Below, in pieces: positions 31,210-39,077 of a stretch of 40,747 bases of DNA; positions within the stretch are counted from its first letter, which is position 1; each line of letters opens with the position of its first letter. The notes below the pieces were generated by a model that saw only the letters and a list, made by a program, of their open reading frames with translations, was not told where the DNA came from and ran no database searches. Source of the DNA: Prevotellaceae bacterium UBA4372 (lineage in GTDB: Bacteria; Bacteroidota; Bacteroidia; Bacteroidales; Bacteroidaceae); the NCBI GenBank assembly GCA_002391275.1, contig DGSC01000038.1, forward strand, positions 1-40,747. Direction: 5' to 3'. A program made the translations under genes and the position numbers.

Positions 31210-31803
31210 ATGAAAATGAATAGATTTTGCAACGCTCTTACAGCGTTTATCCTGATGGCGGCTGCATCAGTTACTCTCTCGGCCCAAGAAGAGAATGGAT
31301 TCAAAAAATTTGATGTCAAGGCAGACTTTGCCGAAAATGGTTTCCAATGGTTCAATGACGCAGAGCTTCTGGCTGCCGGCAACAAGGAACATCACAACGC
31401 AATGACCATCGGGTGGGGTGGCATTGGCACCCTTTGGGGCCGTCCGGCGCTGACGGTTTATGTCGCCGAGAAACGCCATACGAAAAAGTTTATGGACAGC
31501 ACAGCCTACTTCAGCGTGATGGCTTTTGATGTCAAGGACAGCAAGGTGCTTACTTACATGGGTCGCCACAGCGGCCGCGACGGTGACAAGGCGAAAGCGT
31601 TGGGCCTGCATACCGCTTTTACCGAGAACGGAACGCCCTATTATACTGAGGCCACGATGGTCATTGAATGTAGGACCATGTATGCTGCCCCGTTCGACCC
31701 CAAGCATTTCAAAGACGATGTGCCGCGGCGCATGTATAGTAACTTCCCCGCTGGTATCCATTCGATGTATATCGGTGAGGTCGTAGGTGCTTGGAAGAAG
31801 TAA
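31210..31803 (+). CDS. Exported flavin-reductase-like protein
   Basis: This 197-residue protein has a clear signal peptide (hydrophobic ALTAFILMAAASVTLSAQ, cleavage near 26). The mature part resembles the split-barrel FMN-binding flavin reductase family: HNAMTIGWGGIGTLWGRPAL (about 62-81) and VYVAEKRHTKKF match the flavin-pocket segments of Bacteroidetes members annotated as flavin reductase. Most relatives are cytosolic, so export is unusual. The mature protein would have to acquire FMN in the periplasm or bind something else. It has its own -7 element and no obvious operon partner. A non-redox role is possible. Confidence 0.75.
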   Translation: MKMNRFCNALTAFILMAAASVTLSAQEENGFKKFDVKADFAENGFQWFNDAELLAAGNKEHHNAMTIGWGGIGTLWGRPALTVYVAEKRHTKKFMDSTAYFSVMAFDVKDSKVLTYMGRHSGRDGDKAKALGLHTAFTENGTPYYTEATMVIECRTMYAAPFDPKHFKDDVPRRMYSNFPAGIHSMYIGEVVGAWKK

Positions 31804-31817
31804 GTCTGTTTGAACTT

Positions 31818-31991
31818 TTAATAGACGTATGTAGCTTCCAGCATCTTCCTCATTCCGCTCTCGATAGTTTCATAATCGAGTATCAGAAACATATCTAAGC
31901 CTTTTATTGAAATATAATATGAACAGGGCTTCGTTTTCACAACAAGAAAATGAGGCTCTATTTTTTCTTTGGGATGCTTTGCTTTTCGATT
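31818..31991 (-). pseudogene. Possible gene remnant in the gap before grpE
   Basis: The minus strand is open for 57 codons, ending ISIKGLDMFLILDYETIESG then MRKMLEATYVY and TAA at 31818. Composition is protein-like, but there is no ATG at the beginning of the open stretch, and the only useful ATG (31890-31892) gives 24 residues. I do not recognise it. The rest of the 31804-32154 gap shows nothing I can support. Confidence 0.25.
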
Positions 31992-32154
31992 TTACTCAAA
32001 CATAAAAGTACTAAGCCCATATTGTTATTCGAGCCGTTGCGAAGCAGGGTTCTTTAGATTACAATAATTATAACGTCCGTGACGTTTCCAAAGGTGAACA
32101 ATGATTTAAGATAATTAGTTACTAAATCTATAAAATATGGTCAGGTTAACGTTG

Positions 32155-32170
32155 TGGCACATTATTTGCT
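32155..32170 (+). promoter_or_regulatory. Candidate sigma-54 promoter for grpE-dnaJ-folC
   Basis: TGGCAC-ATTAT-TTGCT matches the -24/-12 consensus TGGCAC-N5-TTGCW at every fixed position with exact spacing. It would start transcription about 20 bases before the grpE ATG. No TAnnTTTG element is present nearby (ATTATTTG is shifted). Confidence 0.5.
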
Positions 32171-32201
32171 GTCTTTCAAGCAAACATTAATATCAATCAT
32201 C

Positions 32202-32819
32202 ATGACAGAAAAAAAGACAAATAACGAGGAAACTTTTGAGCCGAAGCCTAAGGCATCATTTGCCGAAGAAGAACAGAACAACAACACCGATTTCGAAAAG
32301 ACAGAAACAGCAGAAACGGTGAATGAAGATAGTGCCACTGATGACCCATCGAGTGAGCTTACCGTAGAGCAGGAGCTTGCTCAGGCGCGTGCTGAATTAG
32401 AGGAACTGAAGACTCAGGCATTGTATAAGCAAGCTGAATTTGAAAACTATCGTAAGCGCACCATAAAAGAAAAAGCAGACCTTATTCTAAATGGCTCTAA
32501 GTCAGCTGTAATAGCCATGCTTCCTATCGTAGATGATTTGGAGCGTGCTTTACCATCTATGAAAAAGGCAGAAGATGTTGCTGCAGTGGCCGAAGGTGTG
32601 GAACTTATCTATCAGAAGTTCCTGAAAACTCTTGCAGGTTTAGGCGTAAAGCAAATTGAAACCGAAGGGAAAGAGTTTAATGTCGATCTTCACGAGGCTA
32701 TCGCACAAGTTCCAGGTGTGCCCGACGAACAAAAAGGGCGTGTAATTGACTGCGTGGAGAAAGGATACATGTTGAACGATAATGTCATTAGACATGCCAA
32801 AGTGGCAGTGGGAATGTAA
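32202..32819 (+). CDS. grpE: Nucleotide exchange factor GrpE
   Basis: This protein of 205 residues from the ATG at 32202 releases ADP from DnaK. It has an acidic, low-complexity N-terminal part (1-65) and a long coiled coil around ELAQARAELEELKTQALYKQ. The beta domain has the GrpE signature VDLHEAIAQVPG (about 163-174) and GYMLNDNVIRHAKVAVG at the end. An in-frame ATG at 32154 overlaps the candidate -24 box and adds residues unlike the family, so it is not used. dnaJ follows after 155 bases; dnaK is not in the window. Confidence 0.96.
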   Translation: MTEKKTNNEETFEPKPKASFAEEEQNNNTDFEKTETAETVNEDSATDDPSSELTVEQELAQARAELEELKTQALYKQAEFENYRKRTIKEKADLILNGSKSAVIAMLPIVDDLERALPSMKKAEDVAAVAEGVELIYQKFLKTLAGLGVKQIETEGKEFNVDLHEAIAQVPGVPDEQKGRVIDCVEKGYMLNDNVIRHAKVAVGM

Positions 32820-32879
32820 CTTTGTCAATTCCTTCATAGATATTCATTTTTCACATTTCTTTTACTATGTAAATAACAT

Positions 32880-32957
32880 AATGTACCATACTGAACGGAT
32901 AGAGGCTGTGTAAATCTCACTTTTGAGTATCGGCGATAATGTCTTTTATGGTACATT
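32880..32957. repeat. 11-base inverted repeat in the grpE-dnaJ gap
   Basis: AATGTACCATA (32880-32890) and TATGGTACATT (32947-32957) are perfectly complementary, 56 bases apart. The right arm ends 17 bases before the dnaJ ATG. It could be an operator or a long-range hairpin in the grpE-dnaJ mRNA. Confidence 0.55.
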
Positions 32958-32974
32958 GTGAATGACAAATAACT

Positions 32975-34177
32975 ATGGCAGACCAGAAACGAGATTATTA
33001 CGAGGTTCTTGGGGTGGCGAAGAATGCTACCGAACAAGAAATAAAGTCGGCCTATAAGAAAATGGCCATTAAATATCATCCTGATCGTCAGGGCGATAAG
33101 TCGGAAGCCGAGAAGAAGGAGGCTGAGGCCAAGTTCAAGGAGGCGGCCGAAGCATACGACGTGCTGCACGATCCTCAGAAACGTCAGCGCTACGACCAAT
33201 TTGGTTTTGCTGGAGTCAGTGGTGCAGCTGGTGGCGGATACCAGAATATGTCAATGGATGACATCTTCTCGCAGTTCGGCGACATCTTCTCCGATTTATT
33301 CGGTGGCGGTGCATCGTTCGGAGGTGGTTTTGGTGGTTTTGGCGGATTCGGTGGTACCCGTGGCCAACGTAAGGCACAGCATCGTGGCGGCGACCTCAGA
33401 CTAAAAGTTCGTCTGACGCTGAAAGAATGTGCTACGGGCGTCACTAAGAAATTCAAGGTCCGTAAGAAAGTGACCTGTAATCATTGCCATGGCAGTGGCA
33501 CGGAGAATGGTAGCGGCGACACGCAGACATGTTCTACGTGTAATGGTTCGGGCTACGTTCTTCGTTCCCAGCGTTCGGTGTTTGGTATGATGCAGACACA
33601 GAGCGTATGTCCAGACTGTCAAGGTGAAGGCACTATCATCAAGAATAGATGTCATCTCTGCGGTGGCTCAGGCGTTGTTACTGGCGATGAGGTTGTGGAG
33701 GTGAAGATTCCTGCAGGCGTGCAAGATGGCATGGTATTGACGGTGCCAGCTAAAGGAGATGCAGCCATCCATAATGGTGTACCAGGCGATATACAAGTGT
33801 TTATCGAGGTGGAGCAGGATAAGGACTTCATTCGTCAGGGCAATGATCTTATTTACCATCTGTTATTGGATCTGCCTACAGCAGTTCTGGGAGGTAATGT
33901 GGAGATTCCTACCCTCGATGGTAAGGTAAAGTTAAAGATTGATTCAGGCACTCAGCCAGGAAAGGTGCTTCGCTTGCGTGGCAAAGGCTTGCCGGCGGTG
34001 CAGGGCTATGGCTATGGTAACGGAGATTTGATCGTAAATATTTCTATATACATCCCCGAGACATTATCGCGCGACGAGCGGAAAGCTTTCGAAAAGATGA
34101 AAGAAAGCGATAACGTTGTTCCTAATCAGAGCGTGAAGAGTAAGATATTCAACCGCTTTAAGCAAATGTTTGAATGA
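32975..34177 (+). CDS. dnaJ: Chaperone DnaJ
   Basis: This 400-residue type I Hsp40 has a J domain at 1-75 with the HPD motif at 35-37. A Gly/Phe-rich linker follows (about 78-130, with repeated GGFGGFGG). Four CxxCxGxG zinc motifs lie between 168 and about 233: CNHCHGSG, CSTCNGSG, CPDCQGEG and CHLCGGSG. The C-terminal substrate-binding domains follow. It presents unfolded protein to DnaK and stimulates its ATPase. folC starts inside its last codons (ATGATGA overlap), so the two are translationally coupled. Confidence 0.98.
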   Translation: MADQKRDYYEVLGVAKNATEQEIKSAYKKMAIKYHPDRQGDKSEAEKKEAEAKFKEAAEAYDVLHDPQKRQRYDQFGFAGVSGAAGGGYQNMSMDDIFSQFGDIFSDLFGGGASFGGGFGGFGGFGGTRGQRKAQHRGGDLRLKVRLTLKECATGVTKKFKVRKKVTCNHCHGSGTENGSGDTQTCSTCNGSGYVLRSQRSVFGMMQTQSVCPDCQGEGTIIKNRCHLCGGSGVVTGDEVVEVKIPAGVQDGMVLTVPAKGDAAIHNGVPGDIQVFIEVEQDKDFIRQGNDLIYHLLLDLPTAVLGGNVEIPTLDGKVKLKIDSGTQPGKVLRLRGKGLPAVQGYGYGNGDLIVNISIYIPETLSRDERKAFEKMKESDNVVPNQSVKSKIFNRFKQMFE

Positions 34178-35445
34178 TGACCTACGCTGATACACTTCAA
34201 TATTTATACGAAGCAGCCCCCATGTTTTCTAACATAGGGGCTGGCGCATATAAAGAAGGTTTGTCTACGACTTTGGCTCTGGACGACCATTTTTCTCATC
34301 CTCATAGGAGTTATCACACATTGCATGTGGCCGGAACAAACGGTAAGGGCAGTGTGTCTTCAATGCTGGCTGCTGTTCTTCAAGCTTCAGGTTTGCGTGT
34401 AGGGCTCTATACATCTCCACATCTTGTAGACTTTCGTGAGCGTATTCGTGTTAATGGAGAGATGATTCCAGAGGAACGCGTGATTCGCTTCGTGGAAGAG
34501 GAACGCTATTTCTTTGAGCCCTTGTCTCCCTCGTTCTTTGAGCTCACTACGGCTTTGGCTTTCAAATATTTTGAGGAACAGAAGGTCGATGTAGCAGTGG
34601 TTGAAGTAGGGCTCGGAGGTCGCCTCGATTGTACGAATATTATTCAACCCGACTTGTCGGTGATTACTAATATCTCTTTCGATCATCAGCAATTCCTGGG
34701 CGATACCCTGTCCAAAATAGCAACTGAAAAGGCTGGCATCATCAAGGACAACATTCCTGTTGTTATCGGCGAAACCAATGGCCATGCAGAAGTCCGTTCT
34801 GTATTCCTTCAGACTGCATCCCGTAAGAATGCTCCAATACGATTTGCCGATGAAGAGACTTTGCCTGTGATGGCGTGTGAGCTCAAAGGCGATTATCAGC
34901 AAGCCAATGTCCGCACAGTGATGTGTGCTATCGACACACTGAAATCTAACGACTTTTATGCTGAGCGGCTGACCTCAGATGCAATTGCCACAGGACTTGG
35001 TTGCGTTTGCGAACTTACTGGACTGCGTGGTCGTTGGCAAATACTGCGTAAAAGTCCTATGGTCGTATGTGACGCCGGGCATAATGAGGCTGGCATCACT
35101 TATGTGGCAGGGCAGTTGGCATCAGAGCTCAAAAGGTTGAAGGCCGAAAAGGAAGGATCTTTGAGGATCGTGTTTGGTATGGTAGGCGATAAGGACTACC
35201 ATGCGGCTGTGTCGCTGTTAGCAGCACTTGGCGATGATGTTTGCTTCTACGTCACACGACCCTCATGCGCGCGCGCATTAAATAATAATGTGTTAGTAGA
35301 CGAATTTGCCCGCCATGGAATAAATGCTAAATCCTGTTCTTCGGTCGATGCCGCAGTAAAACAGGCCCTACTCGATGCTGACGCCTCAGACTTTATCTTT
35401 GTAGGGGGGTCATGCTATGTCGTGGCCGATTTGTTGAGTTCCTGA
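34174..35445 (+). CDS. folC: Folylpolyglutamate synthase / dihydrofolate synthase
   Basis: This 423-residue Mur-ligase-type enzyme adds glutamate to dihydropteroate and to folates using ATP. The P-loop is HVAGTNGKGSVSSML (51-65). The omega-loop/Mg-binding segment is VEVGLGGRLDCTNII (about 142-156), followed by TNISFDHQQFLGDT. CDAGHNEAG (about 307-315) is the conserved start of the C-terminal domain. Either of two adjacent ATGs (34174 or 34177) could be used. The first overlaps the dnaJ stop by 4 bases. Confidence 0.95.
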   Translation: MMTYADTLQYLYEAAPMFSNIGAGAYKEGLSTTLALDDHFSHPHRSYHTLHVAGTNGKGSVSSMLAAVLQASGLRVGLYTSPHLVDFRERIRVNGEMIPEERVIRFVEEERYFFEPLSPSFFELTTALAFKYFEEQKVDVAVVEVGLGGRLDCTNIIQPDLSVITNISFDHQQFLGDTLSKIATEKAGIIKDNIPVVIGETNGHAEVRSVFLQTASRKNAPIRFADEETLPVMACELKGDYQQANVRTVMCAIDTLKSNDFYAERLTSDAIATGLGCVCELTGLRGRWQILRKSPMVVCDAGHNEAGITYVAGQLASELKRLKAEKEGSLRIVFGMVGDKDYHAAVSLLAALGDDVCFYVTRPSCARALNNNVLVDEFARHGINAKSCSSVDAAVKQALLDADASDFIFVGGSCYVVADLLSS

Positions 35446-35465
35446 TAACAGCAGTTATGCTATTT

Positions 35466-35885
35466 CTATTCTCGTCCGTCAATCTTCGAGATTTTCTCAT
35501 TAGCTAAGTCAAGAGCATAGTACACCTTTTTGGGCTTAAGTACCTTCATAAACTCATCTGTATATTTTTTGCGTACTTCCAGCTCTTTGACTTCGCTCTT
35601 GATTTTTGCGTCCAGAAGCAAAGTGGCTTGCTTGTCGGTGATGGTGCCGGCTTGCACTGCTGATTTGTATTTGTCCTTGACGTCGTCGTAGATATCGCCT
35701 GCTTCCTTCTTCTCTTTGAGATATGCCTTTAGTATGGGCGCGAATTTAGTCTCAGTGGCCTTGTCCAACTTGAGGTTTTTGAGCGTGTAGGCATAGCGCT
35801 TTTCAACTTTCGACTGAGCGTTAATGGCGATAGGCATAGCAAGCAAGATAGCTGTAGCCAATGTGGTAATAATGAACTTTTTCAT
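35466..35885 (-). CDS. Small exported helical protein (Spy/CpxP-like in style)
   Basis: This 139-residue protein has a clean signal peptide (TTLATAILLAMPIAINAQ, cleavage near 24). The mature part is almost entirely helical and strongly charged: LKNLKLDKATETKFAPILKA, then YLKEKKEAGDIYDDVKDKYK and TDKQATLLLDAKIK. The pattern of a threonine or leucine, then a glutamine about every helix turn, recalls LTxxQ-type periplasmic chaperones such as Spy and CpxP, but I cannot assign the family firmly. It overlaps the ygiQ stop by 4 bases (ATGA) and is the last gene of that minus-strand set. Confidence 0.65.
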   Translation of the reverse strand: MKKFIITTLATAILLAMPIAINAQSKVEKRYAYTLKNLKLDKATETKFAPILKAYLKEKKEAGDIYDDVKDKYKSAVQAGTITDKQATLLLDAKIKSEVKELEVRKKYTDEFMKVLKPKKVYYALDLANEKISKIDGRE

Positions 35886-37876
35886 TTGTGTCTTTTTTTT
35901 TGTTGTTCTTTGTGTCTTTTTTCTTTAGTTGTATTTATTTTTGAGGAATGACCTTCTCCGAAGAGCTTGCGTAGGAGGTCCGGACGGCCAATATGTTGGA
36001 GCTCTGTTTCTATGTTTCTGCGCTCCTCTGTTTTGTACCAAAAGAAAAACATTCGTTGTTTACGTTTTTCCTCTGGTGTTCTTGCTACGAATACTGGCTG
36101 TAGTGTGTCTGGGTCATAACCTGTAGCCCACATAGTCGTGGCAGTAGTCATCGGCGTAGGTGTAAAGTCTTGTACTTGTTCCAGATGGAAATCGAGTAGC
36201 TTGGTCTCGACAGCCAGCTCAGCCATATCTTCGCTGCGACAACCAGGATGTGAACTGATGAAATATGGTATGATTTGTTGTCGTAAGCCCTGTTCGCTGT
36301 TAATCTTGTCGAAACGTCTCTTGAAATCGTAGAAGAGGCGGAACGAAGGCTTGCGCATGAGTTGCAGTACATGGTCAGACGTATGCTCTGGAGCTACTTT
36401 CAAGCGTCCACTGACATGGTGCAGGATGAGTTGACGAGTGTAGTCGGCAGCAGCCCTGTTGAGTTCTTCGTCGTGCCAGTCGTGAAGAAGTAAGTCATAG
36501 CGTACTCCGCTGCCTATGAAACTGCGTTTAATGTATGGAAGCGCATCTACAGCACGATAGATTTCCAGTAGCGGTCGATGGTCTCCATAGAGGTTTTTGC
36601 AAATGTTGGGATGTATACACGATGGGCGATGGCAACGACGACAGATGTCAACGTTCTTACCATGCATCATATACATATTGGCCGACGGACCTCCTAAATC
36701 TGAAAGATTGCCTTTAAAGCCAGGAAGATGTGAAATGGCCTCGACTTCTTTGAGGATGCTGCCTTTCGAACGACTCATGATGTGCTTGCCTTGATGTGCC
36801 GATATCGTGCAGAAAGCACAACCGCCGAAACAACCTCGATGTAGGCAGACAGAGAAACGTATCATCTCATAGGCTGGAATGCGTTTGCCTTCGTAGCGAG
36901 GGTGGGGAAGGCGTGTGTAAGGCAGATCGAAAGAATGGTCGAGCTGCTCTGTCGTCATGGGGGGATAGGGTGGGTTCACGACGACCCAATTGTCGGCTGT
37001 CTGTTGGATAAGCCGCCGTGCTTGGTCGTTGTTGCTCTGTGTCTCGATGTGTTTGAAGTTTTCGGCATGGTGGCGGGGCTCCTTCAGGCATTGCTCGTAA
37101 CTATGCAATATGATGTCGTCTTCAGTAACGCCTCCAGGTATTTCCTTCAGGCTGTTGTGCAACGTTACACATTGCCTCATAGGTTGTGACATGTCGCCAT
37201 GTGCATCGGGTAGGCCACCATTAATGGCATCTTTCAAGGCTTCTGATGTGAGCATGGCATTTCCCTCGTCGTCATAAGCTAATGCGGGATGAAACGATTC
37301 AATAGCAGCAAGAGATCTTCGTGTCAGCTCGAGGGTTGGTTGTTCACCCATGCCATAGAGAATGGTATCAGCACCACTGTCAATCAGGATGCTGGGTCTC
37401 AGTCTTTGTTGCCAATAGTCGAAATGGGTTAGTCTGCGCAGCGACGCTTCAATACCGCCTAATACAACAGGTACATCCGGATAGAGCTTTCTGACGGCTT
37501 GGGTATAAACAATTGTTGGGTATTCAGGACGGAGATCGTGACGCCCGTCTGGCGAGTAAGTATCTTCCGAACGTAACCGCCGGGCAGCCGTATACTTATT
37601 CACCATAGAATCCATGCATCCTGGTGCTATTCCAAACCAAAGCCGAGGACGCCCCAAACGACTGAAATCACGCAGGTCGCCATGCCAATCTGGCTGTGGA
37701 ATAATAGCCACACGCAGACCTTCATCCTCCAGAAGCCTTCCGATGACGGCAGCCCCGAATGAGGGATGGTCTATGTAGGCATCGGCCGAGAGAATGATGA
37801 CGTCAGCCTGATTCCAGCCCCGTTGCTCCATTTCGCGACGTGTGGTTGGGAGAAAGTCCAGGGTCGAAGATGCCAT
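35882..37876 (-). CDS. ygiQ: YgiQ-family radical SAM protein
   Basis: This 664-residue protein begins with the YgiQ N-terminal region (FLPTTRREMEQRGWNQADVI) and carries the radical SAM cluster as GCFGGCAFC, with C349, C353 and C356. GIEASLRRLTHFDYW (141-155) and LDFHLEQVQDFTPTPMT near the C-terminus are typical of the family. Function is not established for YgiQ proteins despite wide conservation. The last 20 residues are very basic (KEKRHKEQQKKRHK). It starts 2 bases after the lipid kinase gene stop, and the three genes 38901-35466 appear to be one transcript. Confidence 0.94.
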   Translation of the reverse strand: MASSTLDFLPTTRREMEQRGWNQADVIILSADAYIDHPSFGAAVIGRLLEDEGLRVAIIPQPDWHGDLRDFSRLGRPRLWFGIAPGCMDSMVNKYTAARRLRSEDTYSPDGRHDLRPEYPTIVYTQAVRKLYPDVPVVLGGIEASLRRLTHFDYWQQRLRPSILIDSGADTILYGMGEQPTLELTRRSLAAIESFHPALAYDDEGNAMLTSEALKDAINGGLPDAHGDMSQPMRQCVTLHNSLKEIPGGVTEDDIILHSYEQCLKEPRHHAENFKHIETQSNNDQARRLIQQTADNWVVVNPPYPPMTTEQLDHSFDLPYTRLPHPRYEGKRIPAYEMIRFSVCLHRGCFGGCAFCTISAHQGKHIMSRSKGSILKEVEAISHLPGFKGNLSDLGGPSANMYMMHGKNVDICRRCHRPSCIHPNICKNLYGDHRPLLEIYRAVDALPYIKRSFIGSGVRYDLLLHDWHDEELNRAAADYTRQLILHHVSGRLKVAPEHTSDHVLQLMRKPSFRLFYDFKRRFDKINSEQGLRQQIIPYFISSHPGCRSEDMAELAVETKLLDFHLEQVQDFTPTPMTTATTMWATGYDPDTLQPVFVARTPEEKRKQRMFFFWYKTEERRNIETELQHIGRPDLLRKLFGEGHSSKINTTKEKRHKEQQKKRHK

Positions 37877-37878
37877 GC

Positions 37879-38901
37879 TTACTGCTCGCGTTGAAGTATA
37901 CGGCTTAAAAGATTCTTGTTGATCTCAAGGAGCTTGCGCTGTTGCGACTTGATATCGCTGGTAACTTGGTCGTACAACTCTTGAATAGCGTGTGTGAACG
38001 GTGCTACATCCTTGTTGGCGTTTTCGTTCACGACAACGCGCAATCCCTTGGGCACGAGTTGTATGTCAATCTCCTCTCCAGCCTCAGCTGGCTCACCGTC
38101 ATAGTGAATTACTCCTGCCTGAGCCCTGTGGATGTGCATGGACTTACATTGGAATGTCTTGACATGAGCGTTTGTGTCAATCGTCTTATTGAGCATTTGC
38201 ATCACTAACTGTGGCGCACCCAGGACATTCATAGGCTCAATGATGGTAACGTCTAAGAGGCCGTCGCTCATCGAAGCTTGAGGAGCAATATAAAAATTAT
38301 TGCCATATTGCGAGGCATTGCCACAGGCTATAAGGAAAGCTTTGTAGTTTTTGGCCCTTCCGTCAATTTCCAATTCATATGTTTCAGGCTCATAGGAAAG
38401 TCCACCTCGAAGGACATTGTCCACATAGGTACGTAAGCCTCTTTTGCCGCTGCCGGCAAACTTTTCGCTAATGAACGCATCGAATCCCATGCCACATGTG
38501 CAGAAAAAAGGAATATCGTTGATCATTCCGTAGTCGAGTGGCTTGATATCGCATTTCGCTAAAACTTTAAGAGCGCCTTCCGGATCCATGGGAATACCTA
38601 AATGACGCGCTAAACCGTTTCCGCTGCCCATAGGAATAATGGCCAGTGCCGTTTCTGAATGGCGCAACGAACGTGCTACTTCGTTCACAGTGCCATCTCC
38701 GCCAATAGCCACGCAAACGTCCACTTCATTAGCCGAAGCCTCACGAGCCAACTCAGCTGCATGGCCACGGTGGTCCGTCCATTCAATATGCCATTCAAAT
38801 TTGTCGGGGTCAAGAATCGACGGAAGCGATTTGATGATGGGACCTTTATCTCGAGTGCCTGAAATAGGATTGGCAATAAACAGGAGTCTTATTTTACTCA
38901 T
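37879..38901 (-). CDS. Diacylglycerol/sphingoid-base kinase family lipid kinase
   Basis: This 340-residue lipid kinase has the family motifs IANPISGTRDKG (9-20), AIGGDGTVNEV (65-75) for nucleotide binding, and IPMGSGNGLARHLGIP (89-104). Members phosphorylate diacylglycerol or long-chain sphingoid bases. Because the divergent neighbour is serine palmitoyltransferase, which makes the sphingoid backbone, a sphingolipid intermediate is a plausible substrate, but this is inferred from position. The last 45 residues are helical and extend beyond shorter YegS-like members. A -7 element lies at 38925-38932. Confidence 0.88.
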   Translation of the reverse strand: MSKIRLLFIANPISGTRDKGPIIKSLPSILDPDKFEWHIEWTDHRGHAAELAREASANEVDVCVAIGGDGTVNEVARSLRHSETALAIIPMGSGNGLARHLGIPMDPEGALKVLAKCDIKPLDYGMINDIPFFCTCGMGFDAFISEKFAGSGKRGLRTYVDNVLRGGLSYEPETYELEIDGRAKNYKAFLIACGNASQYGNNFYIAPQASMSDGLLDVTIIEPMNVLGAPQLVMQMLNKTIDTNAHVKTFQCKSMHIHRAQAGVIHYDGEPAEAGEEIDIQLVPKGLRVVVNENANKDVAPFTHAIQELYDQVTSDIKSQQRKLLEINKNLLSRILQREQ

Positions 38902-38924
38902 AGCGATATTATCTTTAGTTTTCG

Positions 38925-38932
38925 CAAAAGTA
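38925..38932 (-). promoter_or_regulatory. -7 element for the lipid kinase gene
   Basis: TACTTTTG on the minus strand matches TAnnTTTG, 23 bases before the start codon. The -33 part is weak. Confidence 0.55.
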
Positions 38933-39026
38933 CATAAAAACTCGTAAACTAATCAGACAATTTTAAGAAAAGAAGAAGAAATTGCACATTTTACAAGAGA
39001 AAATGCAATATCTAAAAAAATATTGT

Positions 39027-39034
39027 TACCTTTG
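39027..39034 (+). promoter_or_regulatory. -7 element for serine palmitoyltransferase
   Basis: TACCTTTG matches TAnnTTTG, 43 bases before the ATG at 39078. No TTTG at the usual distance. The AT-rich 38902-39077 gap holds both divergent promoters. Confidence 0.6.
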
Positions 39035-39077
39035 CGCCGTTTTAACCAACCAATGAACGAAAACTTAATCAATATAT

